Positions 52,574 through 61,022 of a DNA stretch of 64,000 nucleotides are shown piece after piece (within the stretch, counting starts at the first letter, position 1; every line of letters begins with the position of its first letter). The position numbers and the translations under genes were made by a program. The notes beneath the pieces were generated by a model, which made no database searches, had not been told where the DNA came from, and saw nothing but the letters and a program-made list of their open reading frames with translations. The DNA comes from DASUSH01 sp963785155 (lineage in GTDB: Bacteria > Actinomycetota > Thermoleophilia > Solirubrobacterales > 70-9), in assembly GCA_963785155.1 (NCBI GenBank), contig CAWAUB010000007.1, positions 496,001 to 560,000 on the forward strand, written 5' to 3'.

Positions 52574-53160
52574 GGCGCAGGCTCCGAGCGGTCGGCGCAG
52601 GTGCGGGGATCGCGGCGCTGGCGATCGGAGTGGCGGCACTGCCGGCCGCTGGCAAGCCGAAGCCGCCGAAACCGCAGGACGCGAACTACGCGGCGCCCGC
52701 GTTCACGGCGGTCACGGCCTCCGAGCACAACAACATGGGCACCTCGGTGTGCCCGGCCTTCGTGCCCTCGGAGCAGGGTGAGGAGAACAACGGCGACCTG
52801 AACGCGAAGAAGGGCAGCTTCCTCGAGAACGTCCAGCTCCCGAAGGGCGCGACGATCACGAACTTCCGCCTCTACGCAAACGACAACGATGCCGAGGACT
52901 CGTTCGCGTTCCTGGTCCGCAAGCAGCAGGCGCCGGGCCTTGACCCGGCGCAGGGCGGCTACGAGGTGATCGCGGAGGTCAAGACCGAGGGCGCGGCGAC
53001 GAACATCATGCGCCCCTTCGACGACTCGACGATCACGGCGCCAAAGGTCGACAACAAGAACTTCTATTACTTCATCGAGCTGGTCAACTGCGCGACCATC
53101 GAGCCCTTCAACGTCCAGATCACCTACACGCCGAAGGCGAAGAAGAAAAAGAATCGGTAG
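52570..53160 (+). CDS. Secreted hypothetical protein
   Basis: 196 residues from the ATG at 52570, overlapping the rel stop (ATGA). Basic N terminus and signal peptide (GAGAGIAALAIGVAALPAAG). The mature domain is beta-rich (ATITNFRLYANDNDAEDSFA; FYYFIELVNCATIEPFNVQI) with a Lys-rich end. The pattern resembles exported single-domain proteins common in Thermoleophilia, whose role is unknown. Translational coupling to rel is probably incidental. Convergent with the FAD oxidoreductase, five bases between ends. Confidence 0.75.
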   Translation: MRRRLRAVGAGAGIAALAIGVAALPAAGKPKPPKPQDANYAAPAFTAVTASEHNNMGTSVCPAFVPSEQGEENNGDLNAKKGSFLENVQLPKGATITNFRLYANDNDAEDSFAFLVRKQQAPGLDPAQGGYEVIAEVKTEGAATNIMRPFDDSTITAPKVDNKNFYYFIELVNCATIEPFNVQITYTPKAKKKKNR

Positions 53161-53165
53161 GACGC

Positions 53166-54647
53166 TCAGGTTGGGATCGCCTGGGCGAAGGCAAAGAAGT
53201 CGTCCGGGTCGTGCTTCGCCTTGATATCGGTGAGGCGCTCGAGGTTCGAGCCGTAGTAGGCCGATTCCCAATCCTCCAGCGAGGGGTCGATGAAGTTCTG
53301 GTAGGCGGCGGGGGAGAGGTGTGGGCGGATGCGCTCGTAAAGGCGGTCGAGCCACTCGACGTTGGCGTCCACGGTTGCCGTGTCGTCCTCGGCGTCCCAT
53401 GCGGTATCGAACGCAAGCAGCAGGAGCTCGTCGCGGTGGACGAACGCGGTCGCATCAGGGGCGGGCCGGTTCATCTCCCCGCCCCAGGCGAAGATCGCGA
53501 AGCCGGCGCCGTCGGGATTCGAGCTGCCCGGCCAGGCAGCGACCTCCTCGAACAGGACCTCAATCGCCTCGCCGGAAAGCGGCTCCGAGGCGTAGCTCGA
53601 CTTCACGGCGAAGCTACCGCTCGGGACGTTGTGGAAGAAGTAGTTCTTCGCCTCCCTGAAGGTGCGTTCCTCGAGCAGTCGTTTGTCGGGCGTGCGGCGG
53701 ATAACGCGGGCCCGAGGATCTCCTCCAGCTCCCCCGCCGGGCCGAAATACTGGCCGAGCGCGGAGAAGCTCAGTTCGGGCTTCGCTCCGGGGGTCGCCGG
53801 TGGCGCCACCGCCCATCCGGCATGAGAACTCGTCGGGGGCGCCCGCGATCACGTCCTGCAGGGCGCCGAGCGCGGCCGGTCCGTCATGCCATTCCCAGGA
53901 GATGTCGTAGATCGCAACATCGCCGACTGGTTGGGTCCGGAACCGGTGGCGGGTAGTGACGCCGAAGTTGCCGCCGCCCGCCCCGCGGATGGCCCAGAAG
54001 AGGTCGGCATTTTCCTTGTCGCTCAGCGTGAGCAGCTCGCCGTTCGCGTCGACCATCTGGGATTCGAGCAGGCTGTCCGAGGTCAGCCCGAGCTTGCGGG
54101 AGCTGAAGCCGAAGCCACCACCGAGCACGAGGCCTCCGAGGCAGACGGTCGGGCACCGGCCAGCCGAGATCGCGACCCCGTGCGGGGTCAATCCGGCGTA
54201 GACCTCCACGTTCGTCGCCCCGGGCCCGATCGTGACCGTCTCCCCCCGCTCGTCGACCTCGACCTCATCCAGGTTCGCGAGGTCGATCACGAGGCCCGGG
54301 CCGGTCGAGTACCCGGCGTAATTGTGGCCGCCCGAGCGGATCGCGACCGGCTGCTCCTGCTCGCGCGCCCACAGGATGCACTCGCGTACGTCGCTCTCGC
54401 CGTCGCAGACGGAGATACCGGCCGGATGGATGTCGTCGTAGCGGTGGTTGAACGGCGGGCTGAGCTTGCCGTATTGCCGCTGGCCGGGCCTGATCAGTTC
54501 ACCGTCGAGGCGCTGGGCGAGCTCCTCCCAGTCGGCGGACCGCGTCTCCTCGCCGCAGGCCGCGAGCCACTCGAGCTGCGACCCGAAGGCGGCAACGAGC
54601 GTCGCATCGCGCCCCCGCCGTACGAATTGGCGCCTCGTCAGGCTCAT
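53166..54647 (-). CDS. FAD-linked oxidoreductase, PCMH/BBE type (two compensating frameshifts)
   Basis: 493 residues. FAD-binding PCMH domain: VAIRSGGHNYAGYSTGPGLV, with the His of the SGGHNY motif that normally carries the 8alpha-histidyl FAD, and GRCPTVCLGGLVLGGGFGFS. C-terminal berberine-bridge-like segment near AAYQNFIDPSLEDWESAYYG. N-terminal TRRQFVRRG with a hydrophobic stretch suggests Tat export. Between about 53810 and 53715 the meaningful reading is in another frame (PPATPGAKPELSFSALGQYF), then returns. Oxidises an unknown substrate, perhaps a sugar or phenolic compound. Confidence 0.87.
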   Translation of the reverse strand: MSLTRRQFVRRGRDATLVAAFGSQLEWLAACGEETRSADWEELAQRLDGELIRPGQRQYGKLSPPFNHRYDDIHPAGISVCDGESDVRECILWAREQEQPVAIRSGGHNYAGYSTGPGLVIDLANLDEVEVDERGETVTIGPGATNVEVYAGLTPHGVAISAGRCPTVCLGGLVLGGGFGFSSRKLGLTSDSLLESQMVDANGELLTLSDKENADLFWAIRGAGGGNFGVTTRHRFRTQPVGDVAIYDISWEWHDGPAALGALQDVIAGAPDEFSCRMGGGATGDPRSEARTELLRARPVFRPGGGAGGDPRARVIRRTPDKRLLEERTFREAKNYFFHNVPSGSFAVKSSYASEPLSGEAIEVLFEEVAAWPGSSNPDGAGFAIFAWGGEMNRPAPDATAFVHRDELLLLAFDTAWDAEDDTATVDANVEWLDRLYERIRPHLSPAAYQNFIDPSLEDWESAYYGSNLERLTDIKAKHDPDDFFAFAQAIPT

Positions 54648-56098
54648 CGGGCGTTGAGCCTTTCACGGATCTTCGCCGCGGTCTCCGCCGCGTGGTCGTC
54701 GCCCTTGTACTTACGGCGTGGCCAGAAGAAGCCGCGCAGGCCGTCCTTGAAGTTCCGCGGGACGACGTGGACGTGCAGGTGCGGCACCGACTGGCTGACG
54801 ATGTTGTTCATCGCGACGAAGGCGCCCTCCGAGCCGGTCGCCTCCCGAACCGCCACCGAGAGCATGCGCGCGTTGGAGAAGAGCGGGCCGACCTGGTCCT
54901 CCGGCAGGTCCCAGAGCGCCTCGTGGTGATCGCGTGGGATCAGAAGCGAGTGGCCTGGGAAGAGGGGCCGGCGGTCGAGGAACGCGATCGATCCCTCGTC
55001 CTCGAAGACGATGTGCGCATCCAGATCGCCGGCGACGATCTGGCAGAAGACGCAATCCGGCGTCAGGCAACGACTGGTGAGCGCGCCGGGGTCGACCTTC
55101 AGCTCGAGCTCGGTGTGGTCGCCGATGTAGTCGCCGTCGACCTGGACCGGGAACCGGCGCAGCGCGCCGCTGGTGTCGGGTGAGATCGAGTCGATGTGCG
55201 CCTCGGTGAGCCCCGAGAACAGGTCGATCTGGCGCGAGCGCGACAGGTGGAGGCGCTCGGAGAGCGCACGAGCAGCAATCAGCGGCACGTCCCGCTGTGC
55301 GGCGCGCCGCAGCACGGCGAGTCCGAGCGTTCCGTCGTCGATCGCGATGTCCTCGCAGATCTGCAGGGCTGTATCGCGGTAGTAGGTGAACGGATCCGAG
55401 TTCTGGCAGATCGCGGTGACTCCCTCGACCTGCTTGCCGTCCGCTTCAACGTGGATCTGAACCGGGTCGCGCAGGTACTGGCGGTAGAAGCCGGTGACCG
55501 CCGCGTAGATGTACCAGTAGGGACCGAACCGAGCCTTGAGTCGCGGGCGCGAGTCCACGCGCTTCGCCGCCGTGGCATCGAGGCCCGCGCCGCACGAGAA
55601 GACGAAATGTCGGCCGTTTGCGATCCCGAGGTCGATCTTCCGCGGCTGGAAGTCGTCGGCGAGCCCGAGCAGGTGCTCGGTTGCGTCGACGACGTCGTTC
55701 GGGATCCCCAGGGTGCGGGCGACGACGTTGGTCGAGCCGCCGGGAAGGACGGAGACGGGGACATCCGTGCCGGCGAGGCCGTTCGCGACCTCGTTCAGCG
55801 TGCCGTCGCCGCCGAAGGCGACGACGAGGTCGAAGTCGCCTTCGCGCGCCTCCTGCGAGATCTCGGTCGCGTGGTTCTGCGACTCGGTCATCACGGCCTC
55901 GATGTCGAACCGTCCCTGGAGCGCGTAGACCACGAGGTTCTTGAGGCGGTCGGAGACCGTCGTCGCGTAGGGGTTGACGACGATCAGCATCTTGCGCCTC
56001 GGCGGGCGCGCCTTCGCGGGCCGCGGCTCAGGCCGAGCGGATGTGGCTGAGGCGCCGTTCGTGGCAGCCGAAGTTGGAGCGGGCGCGGCCGTGCTCAC
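54644..56098 (-). CDS. Diacylglycerol kinase-like (LCB5/DagK) protein fused to a HIT domain
   Basis: 484 residues, GTG at 56098. A disordered N terminus is followed by a DAGK catalytic domain: LIVVNPYATTVSDRLKNLV, VVAFGGDGTLNEVANGLAG and SVLPGGSTNVVARTLGIPND, with its C-terminal beta domain to about residue 340. Directly after GALTSRCLTPDCVFCQIVAG comes a full HIT domain ending SQSVPHLHVHVVPR (HxHxH active site). The first half would phosphorylate lipids; the second hydrolyses or transfers nucleotide phosphates. The HIT part has no own start codon in frame, but a one-base error near 55075 could hide a normal stop of the kinase. Confidence 0.85.
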   Translation of the reverse strand: MSTAAPAPTSAATNGASATSARPEPRPAKARPPRRKMLIVVNPYATTVSDRLKNLVVYALQGRFDIEAVMTESQNHATEISQEAREGDFDLVVAFGGDGTLNEVANGLAGTDVPVSVLPGGSTNVVARTLGIPNDVVDATEHLLGLADDFQPRKIDLGIANGRHFVFSCGAGLDATAAKRVDSRPRLKARFGPYWYIYAAVTGFYRQYLRDPVQIHVEADGKQVEGVTAICQNSDPFTYYRDTALQICEDIAIDDGTLGLAVLRRAAQRDVPLIAARALSERLHLSRSRQIDLFSGLTEAHIDSISPDTSGALRRFPVQVDGDYIGDHTELELKVDPGALTSRCLTPDCVFCQIVAGDLDAHIVFEDEGSIAFLDRRPLFPGHSLLIPRDHHEALWDLPEDQVGPLFSNARMLSVAVREATGSEGAFVAMNNIVSQSVPHLHVHVVPRNFKDGLRGFFWPRRKYKGDDHAAETAAKIRERLNAR

Positions 56099-56117
56099 GC
56101 GGTATTTCTATACCCGC
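56099..56117 (-). promoter_or_regulatory. Hairpin flush with the GTG start of the kinase-HIT gene
   Basis: On the minus strand, GCGG-G-TAT pairs with ATACCGC around loop AGAA (one bulged G). The 3' arm ends immediately before the GTG start codon at 56098. No Shine-Dalgarno is seen. Not homologous in sequence to the ruvB/secDF leaders. Confidence 0.35.
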
Positions 56118-56130
56118 TGGGGTTGGCGGG

Positions 56131-57129
56131 TTACTCCGCCGCCTCGAAGTGGACGACGTCGCCGTCGGCAACCTCTCGCACGCGCCCGGCTTCGATCAGC
56201 AGGTCGACATGGCCGACGACCTCGGAGAGGGTGAGGAAGGCCTGGGTGACCGCCACGTTCCCCCACATCTCCTGGGCGATCTCGTAGGCGGTCTTCGGCC
56301 GCTCGGCGATCAGCCCGTGGATCTTCTCGGCACGGCGCTCGTGCATCGCGATCCGCTCGTCGATCAGGGAGACGTGGTCGGTGATCGGGTCGCCATGGCC
56401 GGAGAGGACCAGCTCGGCCGGCAGCTCTCGCGTCTTGCGCATCGATTCGATGTAGCGGATCAGCGCCCTCGGCCGCTCGTCGGACCCGTCGAGCGGGCGG
56501 GCGAGCAGCGGGTTCGAGGAGATGTGGGCGATCAGGTGGTCCGCGGCGATCAGGATCTTCCGGTCGGCATCCCAGAAGAGCGTGTCCGACGGGCTGTGAC
56601 CGGGTCGCAGCTGGACCTCGAGCGCGCGGTCACGCAGGCGCAGCTCCTCGCCGTCGTGGAGCGGGCGGGTCACCTTCGCCTGCGCCCCCCAGCCGCGGAA
56701 GCTCCGCGAGACGCTTCGCAGGGCAAAGATCATGTCCTGCGGGATGCCGTAACGGAGCATCAGCGAGCCGGCGAACTCGTCGTCCTCGTCCGCCTTCTCG
56801 GTGTAGCCGGCCATGTGTTCGACCGCGACGTCGATCGCCGCCACTTCGGCGCCCGAGCGCGACTCGATCACCTCGATCAGGCCGAGGTGATCGATGTGCT
56901 GGTGCGTGAGGATGACCAGCTCGAGGTCGTCGATCGCGTGGCCGATGTCGGAGAGCTGATGCTCGAGCTCGTCCAGTGCTTTGCCGGAATTGGGCCCGGT
57001 GTCAACGAGCGTCAGCGGCTCGTCCTCGATCAGGTAGCAGTTGACCCGGCCGACCGCGAACGGGGTGGGGATCCGCAGCCGGTGGATGCCGGCTTCTCGC
57101 GCGCGCTCGAGCGCAGCTTCCGTCGTCAC
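56131..57129 (-). CDS. MBL-fold metallo-hydrolase
   Basis: 332 residues. Metallo-beta-lactamase fold with THQHIDHLG (metal site), the later LRPGHSPSDTLFW and ADHLIAH, and LVLSGHGDPI. The C-terminal 90 residues form a winged-helix-like extension (RAEKIHGLIAERPKTAYEIA) as in LACTB2/glyoxalase-II-like members. ATG at 57129 overlaps the stop of manB by four bases, so they are coupled. Probably hydrolyses a thioester or phosphodiester; substrate unknown. Confidence 0.9.
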   Translation of the reverse strand: MTTEAALERAREAGIHRLRIPTPFAVGRVNCYLIEDEPLTLVDTGPNSGKALDELEHQLSDIGHAIDDLELVILTHQHIDHLGLIEVIESRSGAEVAAIDVAVEHMAGYTEKADEDDEFAGSLMLRYGIPQDMIFALRSVSRSFRGWGAQAKVTRPLHDGEELRLRDRALEVQLRPGHSPSDTLFWDADRKILIAADHLIAHISSNPLLARPLDGSDERPRALIRYIESMRKTRELPAELVLSGHGDPITDHVSLIDERIAMHERRAEKIHGLIAERPKTAYEIAQEMWGNVAVTQAFLTLSEVVGHVDLLIEAGRVREVADGDVVHFEAAE

Positions 57130-58501
57130 GCCCGGATCAGCGCGAGCATCTCGTCGCGCTTCGCCTCCATGTCCTCAACGGAGACGAGCGACTCGAGGTT
57201 CAGGCGGAGCAGCGGCTCGGTGTTCGACGGCCGCACGTTGAAATGCCAGTCGTCGTAGTCGACCGAGACGCCGTCGAGCCAGCTCACCTCGGCGTCGGCG
57301 TGCAGGTCGGCGATCTCCTTCATCTTCGCCTCCTGGTCCGCGACCTCGGAGTTGATCTCGCCGGAGATGAAGTACTCGGAGCGGTATTCACCGACCCGCT
57401 CGCTCAGCGAGCCGTCCTCGACCGAGAGCATCTCGAGCACCAGCAGCGCCGGCAGGGTGCCGCTGTCCGCGTTGTAGAAGTCACGGAAGTAGTAGTGGCC
57501 GGAGACCTCGCCGCCGAATGCACCCTTGTGCTCGCGCATCGCCTGCTTGAAGAACGCGTGGCCGACGCGGTTGACGAAGGCGGTCCCGCCCGCAGCGGTG
57601 ACCGTGTCGGGCACGGCACGACTTGCGCGGACGTCGTAGAGGATCGACGCGCCGGACTCCTTGGCGAGCACTCGCCGGGCGAGCAGGGCGGTGAGGAAGT
57701 CGCCGTCGACGAACTCGCCAGTCTCGTCGATGAAGAAACAGCGGTCGGCGTCGCCGTCCCAGGCGATGCCGAGGTCGGCGCCCTCCGCGCGGACCTTGTC
57801 GATAACGAACTGCCGGTTCTCCGGCAGCAGCGGGTTCGGCTCGTGGTCGGGGAAGTTCCCGTCGGGCGTCCAGTAGGTGGTGACCAGATCCAGGTCCAGC
57901 GAGTCGAGGATCGGGCCGACCATCTGACCGGCCATCCCGTTGCCGCCGTCGACGACGACCTTCAGACCGCTGACGGTGTCCGCGTCGATGACGGAAAGGG
58001 CTCGCTCGCGGAAGTCCGGGTAGATCTCGACGTCCTCGACCGATCCGCCGCCGGGAGCCTCGGGAAGACCAGCTTCGAGCAGGTCGCGAATCGCGCGTGA
58101 TCCCCGTGTCGCCGGAGAGCGCCAACGCGCCCTCGCGGACGAGCTTCACGCCGGTGTAGGCCTTCGGATTGTGCGACGCGGTGACCATCGCCCCGCCGTC
58201 GAGCTCGCGAGAGCCGACGAGGAAATAGAGCATCTCGGTGCCGACCATGCCGGCGTCGAGCACGTCGACCCCCTCGTCGACCAGCCCATCGCGCAGGCGA
58301 CCGGCCATCTCCGGCGCCTGTAGGCGCATGTCCCGGCCGAGGCCGATGCGTAGGTCCGCCGTCTCCTTGCCCGCCAGCTCGGCGAGCACCCGGGCGAATC
58401 CGCGCCCGAGCAGATAGGCGGTCTCGCCGTCCATGTCCTTGCCGTAGAGCCCGCGGACGTCATAGGCCTTGAAGATCTCCGGCGTCGGGATCGGGCTCCA
58501 T
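57126..58501 (-). CDS. manB: Phosphomannomutase/phosphoglucomutase (two frameshifts)
   Basis: Interconverts hexose 1- and 6-phosphates for polysaccharide and glycoconjugate synthesis. IFKAYDVRGLYGKDMDGETA, the phosphoserine loop MVTASHNPKAY, the Mg site WDGDADRCFFID, GGEVSGHYYFRDFYNADSG, and the phosphate-binding RPSNTEPLLRLN are all present. The ATG at 58501 is joined to the body if one C of CCC near 58494 is removed. A second shift near 58098 gives AIRDLLEAGLPEAPGGGSVE. Total of about 458 residues is normal. Both look like consensus errors. Confidence 0.92.
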
Positions 58502-58505
58502 CGTC

Positions 58506-59012
58506 TCAGAACCTATCCACGAGCGCGGCGTAGGAGTCCTCCAGGGACTGCGGCATGACCCGCGTGTCACCGAGCACCGGCATGAAGTTGGTGTCGCCGC
58601 CCCACCGGGGGACGACGTGCATGTGGATGTGATGCTCGACGCCGGCGCCCGCGACCTTGCCCTGGTTGAAGCCGACGTTGTAGCCCTGCGGCGAGTAGGT
58701 CTCCTCGAGGGCAGTCATCGCGTGCTGCGCCAGCGCCATCATCTCCGCGACGGTTTCCGCATCGACCTTCGGCAGCGCGCCGACGTGCTCGTAGGGAGCG
58801 ACCATCAGGTGCCCGTTCGTGTACGGGAACAAGTTGAGGATCACGAAACAACGCTCGCCCCGGTGGACGATCAGGTTGGCCTCGTCATCGTCCTCGGCCG
58901 GCTTCGCGCAGAAGATGCACTCGGCCTCGTCGTCCTTCGACGCGTCCTTCACGTACTCGAGCCGCCAGGGCGCCCAGATGCGGTGGTTGGCCACACCTGG
59001 GCATCCTGCCAA
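58506..59012 (-). CDS. HIT-family Ap4A phosphorylase-like protein
   Basis: 168 residues. HIT motif HHIHMHVVPRWGGDTNFMP near the C terminus; CIFCAKPAEDDDEANLIVHR and LNLFPYTNGHLMVAPYEHVG earlier. The RWGGDTNF signature is typical of actinobacterial Ap4A phosphorylases of the Rv2613c type, which degrade diadenosine tetraphosphate. ANHRIWAPWRLEYVK is the family start; the exact start codon is uncertain (ATG 59012 or a GTG near 58991). Followed by manB. A second HIT domain occurs nearby in the kinase fusion. Confidence 0.92.
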   Translation of the reverse strand: MAGCPGVANHRIWAPWRLEYVKDASKDDEAECIFCAKPAEDDDEANLIVHRGERCFVILNLFPYTNGHLMVAPYEHVGALPKVDAETVAEMMALAQHAMTALEETYSPQGYNVGFNQGKVAGAGVEHHIHMHVVPRWGGDTNFMPVLGDTRVMPQSLEDSYAALVDRF

Positions 59013-59025
59013 ACGGACGGCATCG

Positions 59026-59781
59026 TCAGCCCGTCGGGTGCACCTCGAGAACGAGGTCGCCGCGATCGAAGGTGAGGTCGCTGCCGGAGCCCAGCTGGCA
59101 TTGAACTCGGACTGTCTCGCTCCCCGCCGGAACGTTCGTCTTCAGGCCGACCGCGGGGATCTGGGCGTTGAATCCGGGCGTCCCCGGCAGGCTGCCGAAC
59201 ACGATCTGCCCGATCGCGGCGAACGTCCCATCGCGGCCTGCTTCGAGCTGACACGTCGCCAGAGAGGTCGCGATGTTGGCCGTAAAGATGTCGATGGTCG
59301 CGGTGGCTTCGACGCTCCCGCCGCCGGCTGGCACCGTGATGCTCGTGGTCATCACCGTCTGGGGTGCGCCTGTCAGTGGCACGTTGGTTTGCTCGCTCAC
59401 CGCGGTTGCGCTCGACCGGACGCCCGCAAGCGGAGAGCCGCCGAGCGCCTGCGAGTTGAGCGCGTTCGCTGCGGTCACGGCGGTCGCCGCGCTCTGCGCT
59501 TCCGGGACGGTGCCAAGCGTCGCCTCGTTGACCTTTGCGCCGGTGACCGCGTCGTCGGCGATCTTCGGAGTCGTCACCGATCCGTCGGCGAGCTTGCCCG
59601 TCTTGACCGCGCCGTCGCCGAGCTTCTTGCCGATCACGGCGCCGTCCTTGAGCTGCTTCTTGCCGACGCTGTCCTTGCCGACTGTCGCGCCGACCGCGAC
59701 GCCGCCGGCGAGCACCCCGAAGAGCGCGATGGTCGCAACGACGTTCGAGTAGGTGAGCCGCTTCCTTGCACGCTCGAGCAT
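59026..59781 (-). CDS. Exported protein with Lys-Asp-Gly repeat region
   Basis: 251 residues from the ATG at 59781, which has Shine-Dalgarno GGAGG five bases upstream. One membrane/signal helix (VVATIALFGVLAGGVAVGA) is followed by about seven degenerate repeats of the form GKxxLKDGAVxxxKLxDGSV (KDSVGKKQLKDGAVIGKKLG, ADGSVTTPKIADDAVTGAKV), then a beta-rich C-terminal domain with two Cys. This is a common architecture in Solirubrobacterales surface proteins of unknown function. An ATG at 59823 would add 14 residues without a Shine-Dalgarno. Confidence 0.8.
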   Translation of the reverse strand: MLERARKRLTYSNVVATIALFGVLAGGVAVGATVGKDSVGKKQLKDGAVIGKKLGDGAVKTGKLADGSVTTPKIADDAVTGAKVNEATLGTVPEAQSAATAVTAANALNSQALGGSPLAGVRSSATAVSEQTNVPLTGAPQTVMTTSITVPAGGGSVEATATIDIFTANIATSLATCQLEAGRDGTFAAIGQIVFGSLPGTPGFNAQIPAVGLKTNVPAGSETVRVQCQLGSGSDLTFDRGDLVLEVHPTG

Positions 59782-59799
59782 CGATACCTCCATGTATCG
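59782..59799 (-). promoter_or_regulatory. Hairpin flush with the start codon; Shine-Dalgarno in the loop
   Basis: On the minus strand, CGATAC pairs perfectly with GTATCG around loop ATGGAG; the 3' arm ends directly before the ATG at 59781. The Shine-Dalgarno GGAGG begins in the loop and ends in the stem. Confidence 0.4.
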
Positions 59800-59838
59800 C
59801 GGGATTCGGTGTCCGTACTTCATCAGACTCTGGGGCTG

Positions 59839-60483
59839 CTACTGGATCGCTCGAGGCTGGACGCTGAGCGCGGCGAGTTCGTTGCGAAGCGCCGCGACCT
59901 CAGCTCGACGTTGGGCCACCCGATCCTCAGACTCTGGGCTCGAGGGTTCTTGGGCGGCTGAGACGGGCGCCGAGTGCACGTCGCCGGCATCGCCCTCCTC
60001 GCCGCCCAGCGTCTGCTCGTACCGCGTCTCCTTCTGGCCGGGCTGCCTGCCGCGGTCCACGACGTAGTCGCGCTCGATCAGCCGCTCGAGCGTCAGGTGT
60101 ACCTCGTCGAGGTCGGCGAAGCCGTACATCCGGTCGGCGCGTTGCTTCAGCTCGCCGGGGGTCTGCGGACCGCGCAGCATCAGCACCGTCATCACTGAGA
60201 TCTCGTCCTCGTCCAGGCCGAGCGCCTGGTCGGCGAGGTGGCGGTACTTGACGGTGCGGCCGCCGCGGCTCGCCAGCCTGGACCAGCCACGCTTCGACAA
60301 GCGCTGGGCGGCCTCGCGGACGGTGGACTCGTCGTAGTCGACGACCGGGTCGCGGTTCGTCGACTGGTTGCACGCCAGCCGCAGCGAGTTCAGCGAGAGC
60401 GGGTAGGTGTCGGGCGTCGTCCGCTGCTTCTCGATCAGGCAGCCGAGGACACGCAGCTCGCTCGCGGTGACATCGTCCGCCAT
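59839..60483 (-). CDS. YceH family (DUF480) protein
   Basis: 214 residues. Two winged-helix domains: LRVLGCLIEKQRTTPDTYPL with NSLRLACNQSTNRDPVVDYD, and LMLRGPQTPGELKQRADRMY with YVVDRGRQPGQKETRYEQ. This matches YceH/UPF0502, a DNA-binding-like family of unknown role. The C-terminal 30 residues form a probable coiled coil (EDRVAQRRAEVAALRNELAA). ATG at 60483; divergent from the methyltransferase gene with 65 bases between starts. Confidence 0.92.
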   Translation of the reverse strand: MADDVTASELRVLGCLIEKQRTTPDTYPLSLNSLRLACNQSTNRDPVVDYDESTVREAAQRLSKRGWSRLASRGGRTVKYRHLADQALGLDEDEISVMTVLMLRGPQTPGELKQRADRMYGFADLDEVHLTLERLIERDYVVDRGRQPGQKETRYEQTLGGEEGDAGDVHSAPVSAAQEPSSPESEDRVAQRRAEVAALRNELAALSVQPRAIQ

Positions 60484-60548
60484 CGGCGTCAGAGCCTACG
60501 CAGGTTGGGCAGGCTTGAGATGATCGTCCGATCGAATCGGCGGAGGCC

Positions 60549-61022
60549 ATGGATCGCGAGGAAGCCCCGGATACGGCGGGGGTCATTGCCCTGCCGCCGT
60601 TGATCTATGCGCTCGGGCTGGTGGTCGGGTTCGCCCTCGAGGCCGTGTTGCCTGGCGGCAGCTTTCCGCTGGCACTCCAGATTGTGGCGGGCACCACCCT
60701 CGCGCTGGCCGGGGTTGGGCTCCAGGCCAGCTTCATCGCGCGCTTCGTTCGAGCCGGGACGCCAGTCCCCCCAGATCAGCCGACGACCACACTCGTTACC
60801 GACGGCCCCTACCGGATCTCGCGGAACCCGGGCTATCTGGGGTTCACGCTGCTCTATGTCGGTATCGCGCTGCTGGCGAACGCGCCCTGGGTCCTGGCCC
60901 CGCTGCCGATCGTCGTGGTCGTGATGCAGAAGGGTGTAATCGAGCGGGAGGAGCGCTATCTGGAGCGCCTATTTGGCGAGGAGTATCTGCGCTTCAAGGC
61001 GCGCACCCGCCGCTGGATCTAG
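60549..61022 (+). CDS. Isoprenylcysteine/phospholipid methyltransferase-family membrane protein
   Basis: 157 residues, ATG at 60549 preceded by GGCGGAGGCC. Four membrane helices (LIYALGLVVGFALEAVL; LQIVAGTTLALAGVGLQA; FTLLYVGIALLANAPWVLAP). The C-terminal ICMT/PEMT signature is present: GPYRISRNPGYLGF, then REERYLERLFGEEYLRFKAR. Uses S-adenosylmethionine; the acceptor could be a lipid, thiol or carboxyl group. Convergent with corA, no gap between stops. Confidence 0.88.
   Translation: MDREEAPDTAGVIALPPLIYALGLVVGFALEAVLPGGSFPLALQIVAGTTLALAGVGLQASFIARFVRAGTPVPPDQPTTTLVTDGPYRISRNPGYLGFTLLYVGIALLANAPWVLAPLPIVVVVMQKGVIEREERYLERLFGEEYLRFKARTRRWI

Noticed and set aside
59270..59752. Plus-strand frame opposite the exported repeat protein
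   Set aside because: Antisense of the repeat region; no Shine-Dalgarno or recognisable domain.
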